From positions 42,527-106,526 of the forward strand of contig PDRO01000006.1 in the NCBI GenBank assembly GCA_002748155.1: 64,000 bases of DNA. Reading direction: 5' to 3'. The DNA is from Actinomycetales bacterium (lineage in GTDB: Bacteria > Actinomycetota > Actinomycetes > Actinomycetales > Dermatophilaceae). Made by a program: the position numbers and the translations under genes. The notes under the pieces are model-generated. The model searched no databases and was not told where the DNA came from. It was given only the letters and a program-made list of their open reading frames with translations. Shown in pieces: positions 22,614 through 31,814 of this stretch (positions are counted from its first letter, which is position 1; the number at the start of each line of letters is the position of its first letter).

Positions 22614-24299
22614 TCAGGACTCGATGACGACCGGGATGATCATCGGGCGGCGCCTGATCTTGCCTCCCACCCAGCTGCCCACGGCGCGGCGCACGACCTG
22701 AGCCAACTGCTGCTCGTCGGTGACACCGGCCTCGGTCGCTTCGGTGACCGCCGCCTCGACCTTGGGGATCACCTGCGCGAAGATCTCCTCGCCTTCGGCG
22801 AAGCCGCGGGCGGTGATCTCTGGGCCGGCCGCGATCTTGCCGGTGGCCGCGTCGATGACGACGATGCAGGTGATGAAACCCTCGTCGCGCAAGATCCGCC
22901 GGTCTTTGAGCAGCGCCTCGTCGGTGTCCCCGACCGATGAGCCGTCGACGTAGACGTAGCCGGTCGGCACTGCACCCACGACCCGGGCCACCCCGTCGCG
23001 GACGTCAATCACGACACCGTCCTCGGCCAGCAGCACCCGCTCGCGCGGGATGCCGGTGGCGACCGCGAGCTCGCCATTGGCATACATGTGCCGCCACTCA
23101 CCGTGCACCGGCACGACGTTGCGGGGTCGCACGATGTTGTAGCAGTAGGTCAATTCACCCGCCGAGGCGTGCCCGGAGACGTGCACCTGAGCGTTTCCCT
23201 TGTGCACGACCGTGGCACCCAGGCGCATCAAGCCGTTGATCACCCGGTAGACGGCGTTCTCGTTGCCCGGGATGAGCGAGCTGGCCAGCAGCACGGTGTC
23301 ACCGTGACCGACCTCGATCCGGTGGCGCCGGCTGGCCATCCGGGCCAGCGCCGACATCGGCTCGCCCTGGCTGCCGGTGCTGATCAGCACGATCTCGTCG
23401 TCGGGCAGCTGTTCGAGCCGACGCAGGTCGACGACCACCCCATCGGGCACATGGAGAAACCCCAGGTCGACGGCGATGCCCATGTTGCGCACCATCGACC
23501 GGCCGACGAAGGCGACTTTGCGTCCGGCCTTGACCGCGGCGTCGAGCACTTGCTGCACCCGGTGCACGTGGGAGGCGAAACACGCCACGATGATCCGGCG
23601 CTCGGCGTGCCGGAAGACCTTGTCGATGGCCGAGGAGATGTCGCGCTCCAAGGGCGTGAAACCCGGGGTGTCGGCGTTGGTCGAGTCGGTAAGGAACAGA
23701 TCGACCCCCTCCTCCCCGACCCGCGCGAACGCCCGCAGGTCGGTGATCCGCCCGTCGAGCGGCAACTGGTCCATCTTGAAGTCACCGGTGTGCAGCACCG
23801 TGCCGGCGGCGGTGCGCACGACGACCGCGAGCGCGTCCGGGATCGAATGGTTGACCGCGATGAACTCCAGGTCGAAAACCCCGAGCCGTTCACGCTGACC
23901 CTCGGTGACCGTGAGGGTGTTGGGCTTGATCTTGTGTTCTTTGAGCTTGGCCTCGACGAGGGCCAGCGTCAGCTGCGAGCCGAGCACCGGGATGTCGCGT
24001 TTGCGGGCCAGCAGGAACGGCACCGCCCCGATGTGGTCTTCGTGCCCGTGGGTGAGCACGATGGCTTCGATGTCGTCGAGCCGCCCGTCGAGGTACTCGA
24101 AGTCGGGCAGGATGAGGTCGATCCCGGGGTGGTGATCGTCGGGGAAGAGCACCCCACAATCGATGACGAGCAGCCGTCCGGCCGTCTCGAGCACCGCCAT
24201 GTTGCGGCCGATCTCGCCGAGCCCGCCGAGGGCCACGAATCGCAGCGCCCCGTCGGGCAGCGGCGGTGGAGGGGGTATTTCGGGGTGCGGGTGGCTCAC
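22614..24299 (-). CDS. rnj: Ribonuclease J
   Basis: A 561-residue metallo-beta-lactamase/beta-CASP RNase with endonuclease and 5'-to-3' exonuclease activity in RNA processing and turnover. The zinc motif HGHEDH lies at about 84-89 (LTHGHEDHIGAVPF), with further ligands in NHSIPDA and LHTGDFK. The beta-CASP part includes FLTDSTNAD, STGSQGEPMSAL and HVSGHAS. The GTG at 24299 is taken as start; a Pro-rich leader precedes the conserved LRFVALGGLGEIGRNM. It follows dapA by 44 bases, the usual actinobacterial dapA-rnj pair, and precedes ftsK. Confidence 0.95.
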   Translation of the reverse strand: MSHPHPEIPPPPPLPDGALRFVALGGLGEIGRNMAVLETAGRLLVIDCGVLFPDDHHPGIDLILPDFEYLDGRLDDIEAIVLTHGHEDHIGAVPFLLARKRDIPVLGSQLTLALVEAKLKEHKIKPNTLTVTEGQRERLGVFDLEFIAVNHSIPDALAVVVRTAAGTVLHTGDFKMDQLPLDGRITDLRAFARVGEEGVDLFLTDSTNADTPGFTPLERDISSAIDKVFRHAERRIIVACFASHVHRVQQVLDAAVKAGRKVAFVGRSMVRNMGIAVDLGFLHVPDGVVVDLRRLEQLPDDEIVLISTGSQGEPMSALARMASRRHRIEVGHGDTVLLASSLIPGNENAVYRVINGLMRLGATVVHKGNAQVHVSGHASAGELTYCYNIVRPRNVVPVHGEWRHMYANGELAVATGIPRERVLLAEDGVVIDVRDGVARVVGAVPTGYVYVDGSSVGDTDEALLKDRRILRDEGFITCIVVIDAATGKIAAGPEITARGFAEGEEIFAQVIPKVEAAVTEATEAGVTDEQQLAQVVRRAVGSWVGGKIRRRPMIIPVVIES

Positions 24300-24343
24300 G
24301 GGTGTCCTGTGCTGGGTCGGTGCGAGTGGGTCGGTGCGAGTGG

Positions 24344-25237
24344 TCAGGTGGTGAACCCCGAGCGGGCCAGACCGTCGTGCAGGATCGCCAGGTGTTCCGG
24401 CGGCGACTCGACCAGTGGCAGACGCACGTGCGCCGAGGGGATGACCCCGAGCTCGGTGAGCGCCGCCTTGGTCATGATCGCGCCCTGCGAGGTGGTCATC
24501 AGGGCGTCGACGAGTGGCACGAGCCGCTGGTGTATGCCGCGTGCGGTCGCCAGATCACCGCTGTCGACCGCGTGGATCATCGCCGCATACTCGTTGCCGG
24601 CGACGTGCCCGACGACCGAGACGACACCCACGGCGCCTTGGGCGAGGTGGGCGAGGTTGAGCGCGTCGTCGCCCGAATACCACTGCAGGGCGGTCCGGGC
24701 CATGACGTGGGTGGCTGCCCACAGGTCGCCTTTGGCGTCCTTGACCGCCACGATCCGGGGGTGCTCGGCCAACCGCACCAGGGTGTCGATGTGGATCGGG
24801 GTGCCGGTGCGGCCCGGGATGTCGTACAGCATGACCGGCAGGTCGGTGGCGTCGGCGACTGCCCGGAAGTGCCCGAGCAGTCCGGCCTGGGTCGGTTTGT
24901 TGTAGTAGGGAGTCACGACGAGCAGACCGCTGGCGCCCGCTGCGGCGGCGCGCTCGGCCATCTCGACGCTGTGGGCCGTGTCGTTGGAGCCGACACCGGC
25001 GACGATGTGCGCGCGGTCGCCGACCGTCTCGGATACCAGGGCGACCATGGCGATGCTCTCGTCGGCGCTGAGCGTTGGGGATTCGCCGGTGGTGCCGTTG
25101 ACGACGATGCCGTCGTGGCTGTGCGAGACCAGGTGCTCGGCGAGCTTGACCGCAGCGGCCTCGTCGACGGCGCCATCCGGGGTCATCGGTGTGACCATGG
25201 CGCTGAGCACTCGGCCGAATATCGGTGTTGCGGTCAT
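24344..25237 (-). CDS. dapA: 4-hydroxy-tetrahydrodipicolinate synthase
   Basis: A 297-residue TIM-barrel aldolase that condenses pyruvate with aspartate semialdehyde in lysine/diaminopimelate synthesis. Visible family residues include NGTTGES (pyruvate-binding Thr pair), YYNKPTQ with the catalytic Tyr, DIPGRTG with the substrate-binding Arg, and the Schiff-base Lys166 in AVKDAKGDL. The start is ATG 25237. It diverges from thyA. dapB lies about 4 kb away at 29 kb on the same strand, separated by thyA-folA, a hydrolase and azlCD, which interrupt the common dapB-thy-dapA neighbourhood. Confidence 0.96.
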   Translation of the reverse strand: MTATPIFGRVLSAMVTPMTPDGAVDEAAAVKLAEHLVSHSHDGIVVNGTTGESPTLSADESIAMVALVSETVGDRAHIVAGVGSNDTAHSVEMAERAAAAGASGLLVVTPYYNKPTQAGLLGHFRAVADATDLPVMLYDIPGRTGTPIHIDTLVRLAEHPRIVAVKDAKGDLWAATHVMARTALQWYSGDDALNLAHLAQGAVGVVSVVGHVAGNEYAAMIHAVDSGDLATARGIHQRLVPLVDALMTTSQGAIMTKAALTELGVIPSAHVRLPLVESPPEHLAILHDGLARSGFTT

Positions 25238-25298
25238 GACCTCAGGCTAGCGTCCCGCCGATCGCGATCGCGGTAGGCCACGGTGCTACCGTGCGGGC

Positions 25299-26114
25299 GT
25301 GCGTCAGTATCTGGACCTGCTCGACCATGTCCTCACCACCGGGGTCGAGAAGTCCGATCGCACCGGCACCGGCACTCGCAGCGTCTTCGGCTACCAACTG
25401 CGGGTCGACCTCACCGAGGGGTTCCCGCTGCTGACCACGAAACGGCTACATCTGCGCTCGATCGTCGGTGAGCTCTTGTGGTTCTTGCGCGGGGACACGA
25501 ACGTGCGGTGGTTGCAGGAGCGGGGTATCTCGATCTGGGACGAGTGGGCCGACGAGCACGGTGACCTCGGCCCGGTCTACGGCCACCAGTGGCGCAGCTG
25601 GCCGACTCCCGACGGTCGTCGTGTCGATCAACTCGCCGCAATGCTGCGGTCGTTGCGCGCCGACCCGGACAGCCGCCGTCACATCGTGTCCGCGTGGAAC
25701 GTCGCCGACGTCGACTCGATGGCCTTGCCCCCGTGTCATGCCTTGTTCCAGTTCTACGTCCGGCCCGACCCGGCGACTCCGGAAGCACCGGCATACCTGG
25801 ATTGTCAGCTCTACCAGCGCTCGGCGGATGTCTTCCTCGGAGTGCCCTTCAACATTGCGTCCTACGCGCTGCTCAACCACATGATCGCCCAGGTCGTGGG
25901 CTTGCGGCCCGGGCACTTCGTGCACACCTTCGGTGATGTGCACCTCTACACGAACCACGTGGACCAGGCCCGGCTGCAGCTGTCCCGAGACCCGCGCCCG
26001 CTGCCGCACCTGCGGCTGGCACCCGGCAAGGAGTTGGACGAGTTCGAGCTGTCCGATGTCGAGGTGCTCGACTACGACCCGCACCCGGGCATCCGCGCGC
26101 CGATCGCGGTGTGA
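25299..26114 (+). CDS. thyA: Thymidylate synthase ThyA
   Basis: A 271-residue enzyme converting dUMP to dTMP with methylene-tetrahydrofolate. The catalytic Cys146 is in [14 protein letters not shown]; other conserved blocks are [30 protein letters not shown] and the [12 protein letters not shown] folate/dUMP region. The GTG start at 25299 has no Shine-Dalgarno sequence but TACCGT lies six bases upstream, so the mRNA may be leaderless. It is followed after 4 bases by folA, which regenerates the dihydrofolate it produces, so the pair forms a folate/thymidylate operon. Confidence 0.97.
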   Translation: MRQYLDLLDHVLTTGVEKSDRTGTGTRSVFGYQLRVDLTEGFPLLTTKRLHLRSIVGELLWFLRGDTNVRWLQERGISIWDEWADEHGDLGPVYGHQWRSWPTPDGRRVDQLAAMLRSLRADPDSRRHIVSAWNVADVDSMALPPCHALFQFYVRPDPATPEAPAYLDCQLYQRSADVFLGVPFNIASYALLNHMIAQVVGLRPGHFVHTFGDVHLYTNHVDQARLQLSRDPRPLPHLRLAPGKELDEFELSDVEVLDYDPHPGIRAPIAV

Positions 26115-26118
26115 CGTC

Positions 26119-26652
26119 GTGACCGCGCACCAGCCTCGGATCACCGTGATCGCGGCCGTGGCCCGCAACGGGGTGATCGGCGATGGCCGTGGTATGCCGT
26201 GGCACGTCCCGGAGGACCTGGCCTATTTCAAACGCACGACGATGGGCCATCTGCTCATCATGGGCCGGGCAACCTTCGACTCGGTCGGTCGGCCGCTGCC
26301 CGGCCGACGCAGCATCGTGCTCACCCGGGACCGCCACTGGCAGCGAGACGGGGTCGAGACTGCGGCCTCGCTGCCGCAGGCACTCGAGCTGGCCGGCCCG
26401 GCGGATGAGGTCTTCGTGTGCGGGGGCGGGCAGGTCTACGCCGAGGCGATGCCGATCGCGGACCGGCTGCTGGTCACCGAGATCGACCAATGGCCCGAGC
26501 TGGGCAGCCGAGCCGTGCTTTTCCCGCAGATCGACCCGCAGCACTGGCAGGAGGTCGCGCGGGTGACGCATGCCGGGTATGCGTTCGTCACCTATCTGCG
26601 GCGCTCACGGGGTGCTGACGACGAACCACGTGCCATCGATCCGCACGAGTGA
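26119..26652 (+). CDS. folA: Dihydrofolate reductase
   Basis: A 177-residue enzyme reducing dihydrofolate to tetrahydrofolate with NADPH. It starts at GTG 26119, four bases after thyA. Key blocks are ITVIAAVARNGVIGDG, GMPWHVPEDLAYFK with the catalytic acidic Asp33, MGRATFDSVGRPLPGR for NADPH, and FVCGGGQVYAEAM. The C-terminus after THAGYAFVTYLRR extends about 14 polar residues beyond the usual end. This tail-coding stretch overlaps, in opposite orientation, the 3' end of the small lipoprotein gene by 48 bases. Confidence 0.95.
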   Translation: MTAHQPRITVIAAVARNGVIGDGRGMPWHVPEDLAYFKRTTMGHLLIMGRATFDSVGRPLPGRRSIVLTRDRHWQRDGVETAASLPQALELAGPADEVFVCGGGQVYAEAMPIADRLLVTEIDQWPELGSRAVLFPQIDPQHWQEVARVTHAGYAFVTYLRRSRGADDEPRAIDPHE

Positions 26653-27018
26653 GACGGTGAGTTCATAGGCTGCCGGCACTCCCTCGATCTGCTCGGGGAG
26701 CACGGTTGCCTGGTCGCCCGAGACGGCCGACCCAGTGACCTCAGCCGCCCGGAGCTGAGCCAGCTCCTGCTCAGTGGCCACCTGCTCGACTACGTTTCGG
26801 AAACCGCCCTGGCACAACAACAGGTCATCACCCTGCAATGGCTCCTTGTCGTAGACGACCAGCGCACAGGCGGCCTCGACGTCCCCTTCGCCCAAGGCGT
26901 GCAGGAAGGCGGCCAACGTGGCTTCGGGGGTGTCCGGGCTGCTCGAGCACCCGCTGGCGCCCAGCATGAGACCACTGGCGAGGACGGCTACGCAGGCTCG
27001 TGTGGCGATCCGGACCAT
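26605..27018 (-). CDS. Small putative lipoprotein
   Basis: About 137 residues. The N-terminus MVRIATRACVAVLAS has a basic start, hydrophobic core and a G-A-S-G-C lipobox-like site (Cys24), then a Ser-rich linker. The remainder (PEATLAAFLHALGEGDVEAA, then the region CALVVYDKEP) resembles the NTF2/DUF4878-like 'lumazine-binding' lipoproteins, in which a helical region is followed by a sheet ending LVRIDGTWFVVST. I infer this fold from pattern only. An in-frame GTG six codons upstream (27036) is an alternative start; neither has a good ribosome site. The gene's end overlaps the folA 3' end convergently. Confidence 0.68.
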   Translation of the reverse strand: MVRIATRACVAVLASGLMLGASGCSSSPDTPEATLAAFLHALGEGDVEAACALVVYDKEPLQGDDLLLCQGGFRNVVEQVATEQELAQLRAAEVTGSAVSGDQATVLPEQIEGVPAAYELTVSLVRIDGTWFVVSTP

Positions 27019-27089
27019 CCGGACATCGAAGCACACAGGCCCGACGGGCGGGCTGGCCGCACCGGGCTCCGGTCTGTCAGGATCGGGCT

Positions 27090-27932
27090 ATGACGAGGAG
27101 TCGATTCAATCTGCCAGGGCACGCCGGCCAGCTCGCCGCATACCGATGGGGTGGCGACGAGACAGCAGGTGGCGCAGCACCGGCCTACGCCGTCCTGCTC
27201 GTGCACGGCTACGGCGAGCACATGGGTCGCTACGACGAATTGGCCGACCGGCTGGTCGCCGATGGGGCGGTCGTCTACGGGGTGGACCATGTCGGGCACG
27301 GGCACAGTGATGGCGAGCGGGTGCTGATCACCGACTTCGAGCCGGTCGTCGACGACGTGCGACGGCTACGCGAGCACGTGGTCACCCAGCATCCCGGGTT
27401 GCCGGTCGTGATGATCGGGCATTCCATGGGTGGTTTGATCGCAACCCGGTACGCGCAACGACACGCCGAGGATCTGCTGGCCCTGGTGCTCTCGGCCCCG
27501 GTCCTCGGTAACTGGGCGGCCCTCGAGCAGTTGCTGGCGCTCGACGAACTGCCCGACACACCGATCGACCCTGCGGTGCTCTCGCGGGACCTGAGCGTGG
27601 GTGAGGCGTATGCCGCCGATCCGCTGGTCTGGCACGGGCCCTTCAAGCGGCCGACACTCGAGGCCTTGCAAGCCACGCTACGGACGGTCGACAACGGTGG
27701 TCCACTGGCCCTGCCGGCCCTGTGGCTGCACGGTGAGCAGGACGAGCTCGTGCCCTACGACGGGACCGCCGCAGGGTGGGAGCGGATCACCAGCGCCGGC
27801 GCCGAGGCCGGCACGTATGCCGGTGCGCGCCACGAGATCTTCAACGAGACGAACAAGCGCGAGGTCGTCGACGACGTGCTCGCGTTCCTGCACCGTCAAC
27901 GCCAACTCGCCGCCGAGGCAGCAGCCCGCTGA
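27090..27932 (+). CDS. Alpha/beta hydrolase, monoacylglycerol lipase type
   Basis: A 280-residue serine hydrolase starting at ATG 27090. The oxyanion region LLVHGYGEHMGRYDELAD and nucleophile elbow GHSMGG (Ser112) are typical of monoacylglycerol lipases/lysophospholipases, as is DHVGHGHSDGER. The acid is in LHGEQDELVP and the His in GARHEIFNE. Family members release fatty acids from monoacylglycerols in the cytoplasm or at the membrane. The stop overlaps the putative azlC start, so this gene may be cotranscribed with azlCD, although no shared role is obvious. Confidence 0.9.
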   Translation: MTRSRFNLPGHAGQLAAYRWGGDETAGGAAPAYAVLLVHGYGEHMGRYDELADRLVADGAVVYGVDHVGHGHSDGERVLITDFEPVVDDVRRLREHVVTQHPGLPVVMIGHSMGGLIATRYAQRHAEDLLALVLSAPVLGNWAALEQLLALDELPDTPIDPAVLSRDLSVGEAYAADPLVWHGPFKRPTLEALQATLRTVDNGGPLALPALWLHGEQDELVPYDGTAAGWERITSAGAEAGTYAGARHEIFNETNKREVVDDVLAFLHRQRQLAAEAAAR

Positions 27933-28636
27933 GACCCGAGCCGCCGCTGTCCGAGCCGGATCGCCGTCGGATCCTGCGCCAAGCATGGTCGGTGGGTATC
28001 GCGACCGGCGCCTATGCCGTGTCGTTCGGTGCGCTCGCCGTGGCTGCCGGGCTGGATCGGTGGCAGGCCAGCGCTTTATCGGCGTTGATGTTCACCGGCG
28101 GGTCACAATTCGCGTTCGTCGGGATCGTCGGCTCGGGAGGAAGCGGCCTGGCGGCTGCCGCAGCGGCCACGATGCTCGGGTTGCGCAACGGTCTCTACGG
28201 GCTGCAGGTCAGTCAGTTCCTGCACCACGCCCGGGGGTGGCGACGGCTCACCGCAGCGCAGTTGACCATCGACGAGTCCACCGCGGTCGGGATCGCCCAG
28301 TCGAGCGATCGGGGTGCCCGGCTCGGTTTCTGGCAGACCGGGATTGCCGTCTTCGTGCTCTGGAACGCTCTCACGGTGCTCGGGGCCGTGCTCGGTGAGC
28401 AGGTCGGCGACCCGCGCCGGTGGGGGTTGGACGCCGCCGCAGCGGCGGCATTCATCGGCTTGTTGTGGCCGCGCCTGCGCAGCCGGGACGCCGCGGCGAC
28501 CGCGGCCCTGGCCGTGCTCGTCACCGTGCTGGTCACGCCGGTCGCCCCGACCGGGGTTCCGGTGCTCGTCGCAGCCGCAGCGGCCCTGGTCGTCGGCCTA
28601 CGCCGGGCCCGGCCAGCACCGGAGGGCGCGCCGTGA
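27929..28636 (+). CDS. azlC: AzlC-type branched-chain amino acid exporter, large subunit
   Basis: About 235 residues with six to seven hydrophobic segments. The N-terminal region RQAWSVGIATGAYAVSFGAL and MFTGGSQFAFVGIVGSGG are diagnostic for AzlC, as is LTIDESTAVGIAQ. With AzlD it exports branched-chain amino acids and analogues. The start is uncertain: the family N-terminus begins around RRRILRQAW, where no ATG, GTG or TTG exists. The best candidate is CTG 27929, which overlaps the hydrolase stop as CTGA; a GTG at 27776 would create a long overlap and a non-family extension. The end overlaps azlD (GTGA). Confidence 0.88.
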   Translation: MRPEPPLSEPDRRRILRQAWSVGIATGAYAVSFGALAVAAGLDRWQASALSALMFTGGSQFAFVGIVGSGGSGLAAAAAATMLGLRNGLYGLQVSQFLHHARGWRRLTAAQLTIDESTAVGIAQSSDRGARLGFWQTGIAVFVLWNALTVLGAVLGEQVGDPRRWGLDAAAAAAFIGLLWPRLRSRDAAATAALAVLVTVLVTPVAPTGVPVLVAAAAALVVGLRRARPAPEGAP

Positions 28637-28947
28637 CCCTGTGGGCGGCGGTCCTCGTCGCGTCCGGCCTGGCGTTCGTCACCAAACTGGCCGGTCACCT
28701 GGTGCCGGCGCGGCTGCTCCACGGCACCCGGATGCGCCGGGTCAGCGCACTGCTGCCGGTCGCCCTGTTGTCGTCGCTCGTCGTGCTGCAGGCTTTCGCC
28801 GCGACCGACGGCTCCTTGGTGTTCGATGCCCGAGCTGTGGCGGTCGGTGCTGCCGTGGTCGCCCTCGCGCTGCGGGCCCCGTTCGTGGTGGTCGTCGGCA
28901 TCGGTGCCGTCGTCGCCGCAGGTCTGCGGTTGCTCGGCTGGTCGTGA
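28633..28947 (+). CDS. azlD: AzlD-type branched-chain amino acid exporter, small subunit
   Basis: A 104-residue protein with four hydrophobic segments, starting at GTG 28633 in a GTGA overlap with azlC. The features WAAVLVASGLAFVTKLAGHL, the RVSALLPVALLSSLVVLQAF block and a C-terminal pair of hydrophobic helices match AzlD, the obligate partner of AzlC. It converges on dapB across about 60 bases. Confidence 0.88.
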   Translation: MTLWAAVLVASGLAFVTKLAGHLVPARLLHGTRMRRVSALLPVALLSSLVVLQAFAATDGSLVFDARAVAVGAAVVALALRAPFVVVVGIGAVVAAGLRLLGWS

Positions 28948-29009
28948 ACTCCCAGCTGATCGGCCACCCGGCAAACTCTGGCCAGCAAGCCTTGGCCAAC
29001 AGGCTGGCG

Positions 29010-29870
<861 letters not shown>

Positions 29871-29875
29871 CTAGT

Positions 29876-30102
29876 TCAACTCGCGACCAGCTCAGTCACC
29901 TTGGCGAGTTCGTCGGCGTGCAGGTCGCGCTCTACTTCAAGGTCGTAGTCGGTCTGGACGTTGATCCAGAACCGGTCATCGACCCCCAACGCCTTCGAGA
30001 ATCGCAGAGCGGTGTCGATGGTGATGGCGCGCTTGCCGCGGGCGATCTCGCTGATCCGGGTCTGGGGGAGACCGGTGGCCTGGGCGAGGCGGTACTGCCT
30101 GC
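29876..30102 (-). pseudogene. 5'-truncated HigA-type antitoxin
   Basis: The frame ends at 29876 with a clear HigA/VapI-type XRE antitoxin C-terminus: RLAQATGLPQTRISEIARG, KRAITIDTALRFSKALGV, FWINVQTDYDLEVER. Complete members begin with a PGE-x-L-x-x-EF segment about 20 residues further upstream. Here that segment is missing and the DNA instead runs directly into the end of the GNAT gene, whose stop codon lies at the junction. No start codon or ribosome site is suitably placed and no HigB toxin lies next to it. I read this as a remnant left by a deletion or insertion. Confidence 0.7.
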
Positions 30103-30693
30103 CTAGGCGGGTATCCGCCCGGGCAGGGTGATCCAGTATCGGCGCATTCCGGCGCGGATGTCCTCGAACACGCCACCGGCTTTGAGAATCACCTGCGCCG
30201 AGGCGAGGTTGCCGTCTGCACATGTCACAAGCAGCGGGTTGATCCCCAGCTGCGCGGCAACGCCAAGCATCTGCCGCAGGGCAGCGGTGGCCACCCCGTG
30301 TCCCCGTGCGGAGGGGCGCACGGCATACCCAATGTGCCCGCCCTGCTCGAAGAGGTAGTCGGTGAGCTCGTGGCGCAGGTTGATCACCCCGACGATTACT
30401 CCGTCGTCGACGATCCACCGAGACGTGCACGCCACCCGACCGGGAGGCAGGTTGCGCCCGGCCTCATGATCAAGTTGTTCGGCCACCCAGCCTGCGAAGG
30501 CGAGCGGGTCGGCAAGCGTCGCGACGGCCTCATCAGCGACACTGAGCCCGTCGACGCGGGCACTGTCGTAGCTGTCGAGGAAGTCCAAGAGCTCGCGGTG
30601 CCACCCCACGGCGGGCGGGATGATCGTGATCACCCCGAAACTGTACGCCGCCGCGTTCGGGTCCGAGCCGGCGTCTAGTCCCGTTTGGTCCAT
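30103..30693 (-). CDS. GNAT family N-acetyltransferase
   Basis: About 196 residues from ATG 30693 (MDQTGLDAGS...). Residues about 110-175 contain the acetyl-CoA binding core: GVINLRHELTDYLFEQGGHI, GYAVRPSARGHGVATAAL with the R-x-x-G-x-G/A signature, and ANLASAQ-like CADGNLASAQVILKAGGV near the C-terminus. The acceptor substrate is unknown. The start is uncertain, with another possible GTG 60 bases downstream. The stop lies at the junction with the truncated higA, so the last few residues (GRIPA) may not be original. It is divergent from the GH25 lysozyme gene. Confidence 0.83.
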   Translation of the reverse strand: MDQTGLDAGSDPNAAAYSFGVITIIPPAVGWHRELLDFLDSYDSARVDGLSVADEAVATLADPLAFAGWVAEQLDHEAGRNLPPGRVACTSRWIVDDGVIVGVINLRHELTDYLFEQGGHIGYAVRPSARGHGVATAALRQMLGVAAQLGINPLLVTCADGNLASAQVILKAGGVFEDIRAGMRRYWITLPGRIPA

Positions 30694-30745
30694 GGTCCAC
30701 GCAGGGCCGTGGGTGACAGGTAGGTGAGTGTGAAACCATCCCGTT

Positions 30746-31654
30746 GTGGCGCATCGACCGGCGGGCCCGTGGGCACTGTGGACCACCCTGGTGACCCTCA
30801 TCGTCGTGGGCACCAGCGCGTGTGCGAGCCCGGCCGATAACGCCACAGCTACAACGACGAGCAGTCCGGCCACCTCCAGAACGACGCACATGACGATGGC
30901 TTCGCCCGCGCCGTCGACGCCGCCTGCACCGTCCTCATCAGCTGCACCATCATCATCACCATCGTCGGCCACAGCGTCGGTGCCAGCATCATCCGCGCCA
31001 GCCGACTCCCTCGGCGATTGGCGCACCGGTCCACGCGTCGAGGGAGTCGATGTTTCGGCCTACCAGCCGAGGGTGGACTGGCCGGGGCTGTGGGCCGAAG
31101 GTCTCCGGTTCGTGTGGATCAAGGCCAGCGAAGGCCGCACCTGGCGCAGTCCGGTCTTCGCAGCGCAACGCTCAGGTGCGCGGGCGGTGGGCATGCTCCA
31201 AGGTGCCTACCACTACGCGCGGCCGGCCAGTTCATCCGGGGCCGAGCAAGCCCGTCACTTCGTGGCCTCCGGTGGCGGTTGGACGCCGGACGGCACGACG
31301 CTTCCAGGTGCCCTCGATCTGGAACGCAACGAGTCGGGTGACCCGTGTTTCGGTCACTCCCCGGCCGGACTGGCCGAGTGGATTCGCGACTTCTCCGAGA
31401 CGTACCGCCAGCTCACCGGGCGGGCCCCGATGATCTACGTGCGAGCCGACATGTGGGACCAATGCCTCGGCGGTGACCGGTCCTTCGGGGCGACCAACCC
31501 GCTGTGGCTCTACGACCACGACGGCGAGGTTGGCCCCTGGCCAGCTGGCTGGGAGCGCCCACTGGTCTGGCAGCGCGGCGTCGTCGACGGCTTGGACCGC
31601 AACGTATGGTTCGGCACGCTGGACCAGCTGCACCGGCTTGCCCGTGGTGTTTGA
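30746..31654 (+). CDS. Secreted GH25 lysozyme (muramidase)
   Basis: A 302-residue exported protein starting at GTG 30746. A signal sequence (TLVTLIVVGTSAC, about 14-26) ends in a Cys that could be lipidated, though the lipobox is not canonical; cleavage by signal peptidase I after ASA-like residues is the alternative. A long Ala/Ser/Thr/Pro linker (about 30-95) follows. The GH25 catalytic barrel starts at EGVDVSAYQPRVDW and contains the acidic pair region ALDLERN and the YVRADMWDQC and LWLYDHDGEVG strands. It would cleave peptidoglycan beta-1,4 bonds. It lies at the edge of the IS-rich patch. Confidence 0.88.
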   Translation: MAHRPAGPWALWTTLVTLIVVGTSACASPADNATATTTSSPATSRTTHMTMASPAPSTPPAPSSSAAPSSSPSSATASVPASSAPADSLGDWRTGPRVEGVDVSAYQPRVDWPGLWAEGLRFVWIKASEGRTWRSPVFAAQRSGARAVGMLQGAYHYARPASSSGAEQARHFVASGGGWTPDGTTLPGALDLERNESGDPCFGHSPAGLAEWIRDFSETYRQLTGRAPMIYVRADMWDQCLGGDRSFGATNPLWLYDHDGEVGPWPAGWERPLVWQRGVVDGLDRNVWFGTLDQLHRLARGV

Positions 31655-31814
31655 CCAGGTATCGCGCGGGGACACACCTGCTGCGAACTTTGAGCGAGCC
31701 GATCCAGCGGGGTGGCGACGCGCCCGCGCGAGATCAGCAGGGATTCCGGCGGGCCCGGAGTGCCCAAACCTGGTGTATCTCGAGATCCGCGATACCGCTG
31801 AAGAGAGATCTCGA

